Part shown: positions 62,452 to 64,000 of the stretch, piece by piece | Numbering within the stretch: position 1 is the stretch's first letter | How the letters are laid out: each line of letters begins with the position of its first letter | NCBI RefSeq assembly: GCF_963675165.1 | Contig: NC_087388.1 | Location: 1,032,800 to 1,096,799, forward strand | Source: Halichondria panicea | Taxonomy: Eukaryota > Porifera > Demospongiae > Suberitida > Halichondriidae | Length of the DNA stretch: 64,000 bases | Direction of reading: 5' to 3' | Made by a program: the position numbers and the translations under genes | Notes under the pieces: generated by a model | Seen by the model: only the letters and a program-made list of their open reading frames with translations | Told to the model about the DNA's origin: nothing | Database searches by the model: none

Positions 62452-64000
62452 AACGCATGCGCACTATCACAAGGCTAGACTCCGCCCAACAGTCCGATGC
62501 ATGATGTCATAGTGATTTGTGCACGAGACTGCATGCAACAAATCATCATGCATGTTGCGGTCGTATAATTATGTAATTACAGCTTTGAAATAATAATATT
62601 ATTGGAATATGATTTGGAACACCCACTTGGAATAGAAAATACTGCTTTTTAATTTTGACACAAATTAAGCTCCATAAGCTCCACCTCCAAATATTCATTC
62701 CAGCCAGTGCACATGCGCAAAGCCACGTGCTGAGCAGACCAAGGTCCCCCACAGAGTTGCAGACTGTTAATGTTCAGCAGCTATCACCATCATCATCATG
62801 AGTATTTTTCCGTTGAGCCCAGTTTTCACAGAGCAGCACTGCAACTGCAAGTGGCTTGCCACCCTGTCCTACTAATTCACAAGCAGAACCTGGTTAGCAG
62901 CTGCATGATTTAATTGTCACAACTCAAAACAATGCATTTTATAGGATATCTTCAAATGAAGATGTGGCTTAACCACCAGTACCCTCAAAGCAGCAGTACC
63001 CTCATTTCTTTAGCCAGATTGCGTTAGAATCAATCTCAGAGCATGTAACAACAAAAATTTTCTGGGGGAGTGCCCCCACCCCCATTGGTAATTAGTTCAT
63101 CAAGCACCCCCCTATCTCAAATCCTGGCTACGCCCCTGCACTGAACTACACAGATCCTGGAAGAATCAATTTTCTTCTTTCTTGAGGTCCTGGTAAGCCA
63201 CATAATACAGCAATAGATGCATGTAAATAAGTCTTTTCTTCTCAGTGACTTTATATAGATAAGCTAACTTTAATATTCATTATAGAAACTAATATAACAC
63301 TCTAATACTTTTCAGCGAAAGCAAAAACATGGCGAGAGGCATTAGCACAGCGCCAGCTTGAACACTAGTTAACCATGCATTTCTACAACCACTTCTTAGC
63401 AAATGAGACTCCTTAACACTTGTTCTTAATCATTTGCAAGGTCAGGAAAACTCCACACAGCAACCAATGATTCTGCACTGATTTACTGTTACAACTGGTC
63501 CTTAAACATGTATTTGGACTAATCAACAGGACAGTGCAACACAGTGCTGTCAAATGAACCTACTCTTGTTTCTAAAAATGTACAGAAAACTTTAATAAAG
63601 TTCTAAAAACTCCACAAGTATATTGTAACACTTTGACTCTCTACTAACCTTTCTTCATAGAGGTTTTCCTGCAGAAAACAGAGATTTAACACTGGTATAG
63701 CACACATAAGATGATTGCGGGGGTGGCTACACAGTTTTGTGGTCTAAAGCAGATTCATAGCCATCCAATTGTCAAAAGAGTAGAATAGTAAACAAACAAT
63801 TAACACTTGTAACCGCGAGACACGCATATGACACAGCTGCAAGATGTCACTACATGGGTTGTATACTGGGTCACATGAACGTTTCCAATCCCTGTCTCTA
63901 TTATCTATGGCTCCAGTTCTTTCCCATATTAACCTTTGCAACCTTGCTCTTCATTCACATGCATAGGCCTACATTCCAGCTGTCACTTGCTGTCTATTAC

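Larger units (their letters stand above)
60048..63137. mobile_element. Possible nested hAT-like element (CAGGGGCGTAGCCAG ends)
   Basis: The left end cagtggcgtagccagagg and the right end ctggctacgcccctg are inverted, with subterminal inverted sequence (gagcttaatttgtgtcaaaa) near 60230 and 62660. The bases cactg occur on both sides. An approximately 110-bp direct repeat also flanks it (59930-60047 and 63138-63270), so it may instead reflect a duplication. The ends resemble those of many invertebrate DNA transposons. Confidence 0.4.
58736..63909. mobile_element. 5.2-kb TIR element, 7-bp TSD, with integrase-like remnant
   Basis: The left end catagataatagagcacag and the right end, read inverted, catagataatagagacagg, are imperfect repeats over about 30 bp, both followed by ggaaacg. 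The 7-bp repeat gctccag flanks the element at 58729-58735 and 63910-63916. Related ends occur near 22858, 26482 and 29203. Internally there is an integrase-like coding remnant, a further pair of inverted ends (60048 and 63137) and several MITEs. It is probably composite, so the family that owns the coding remnant is uncertain. Confidence 0.6.

Overview
The window looks like a piece of an early-branching animal genome, most likely a demosponge. It holds an intron-rich metazoan-type gene (DUS2), a family of ankyrin-ROCO-Death proteins (Death domains point to animals), short introns, AT-rich sequence and many small inverted-repeat transposons. The sponge assignment is inference; nothing in the sequence names the species.

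The main content is one multigene family. Each gene has a giant first exon (ankyrin repeats, a Roc-type GTPase domain and a COR-like region) followed by two small exons that each encode one Death domain. There are four recognisable genes and two relics: copy A (2492-8833, +, broken by a 4-nt insertion), relic A' (about 9125-9712), copy B (14628-20738, +, one base missing at the GTPase G3 motif), copy C (31696-36946, +, intact, 1,671 aa), relic D (about 37356-39150, +) and copy E (52924-46353, -, three frameshifts plus a 1.1-kb transposon). The only unrelated host gene is DUS2, the tRNA-dihydrouridine synthase, on the minus strand at 9896-13278. All 14 of its exons can be traced and the frame is preserved.

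Layout: 1-2360 carries minisatellites and foldback elements. 2.4-9.7 kb is copy A with relic A'. 9.9-13.3 kb is DUS2. 13.4-21.3 kb is the left arm of a very large inverted duplication centred on copy B. 21.6-31.6 kb is transposon-rich. 31.7-39.2 kb is copy C with relic D. 39.9-42.8 kb is a young, internally deleted LTR retrotransposon whose gene order is gag-protease-integrase-(deletion)-RNase H. 45.1-55.7 kb is the right, inverted arm centred on copy E. 55.7-64 kb is transposon-rich and holds a 5.2-kb inverted-repeat element with an integrase-like transposase remnant.

The family probably encodes intracellular signalling or immune switch proteins: ankyrin ligand binding, a GTP-driven Roc-COR switch, and Death-domain output. 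The ankyrin region is built from about 102-residue modules (three ankyrin repeats each), and the module number differs between copies (about 10, 9, 7 and 6 in A, B, E and C). This suggests a locus that diversifies by duplication, module gain or loss, and pseudogenisation. Function is inferred from domain content only.
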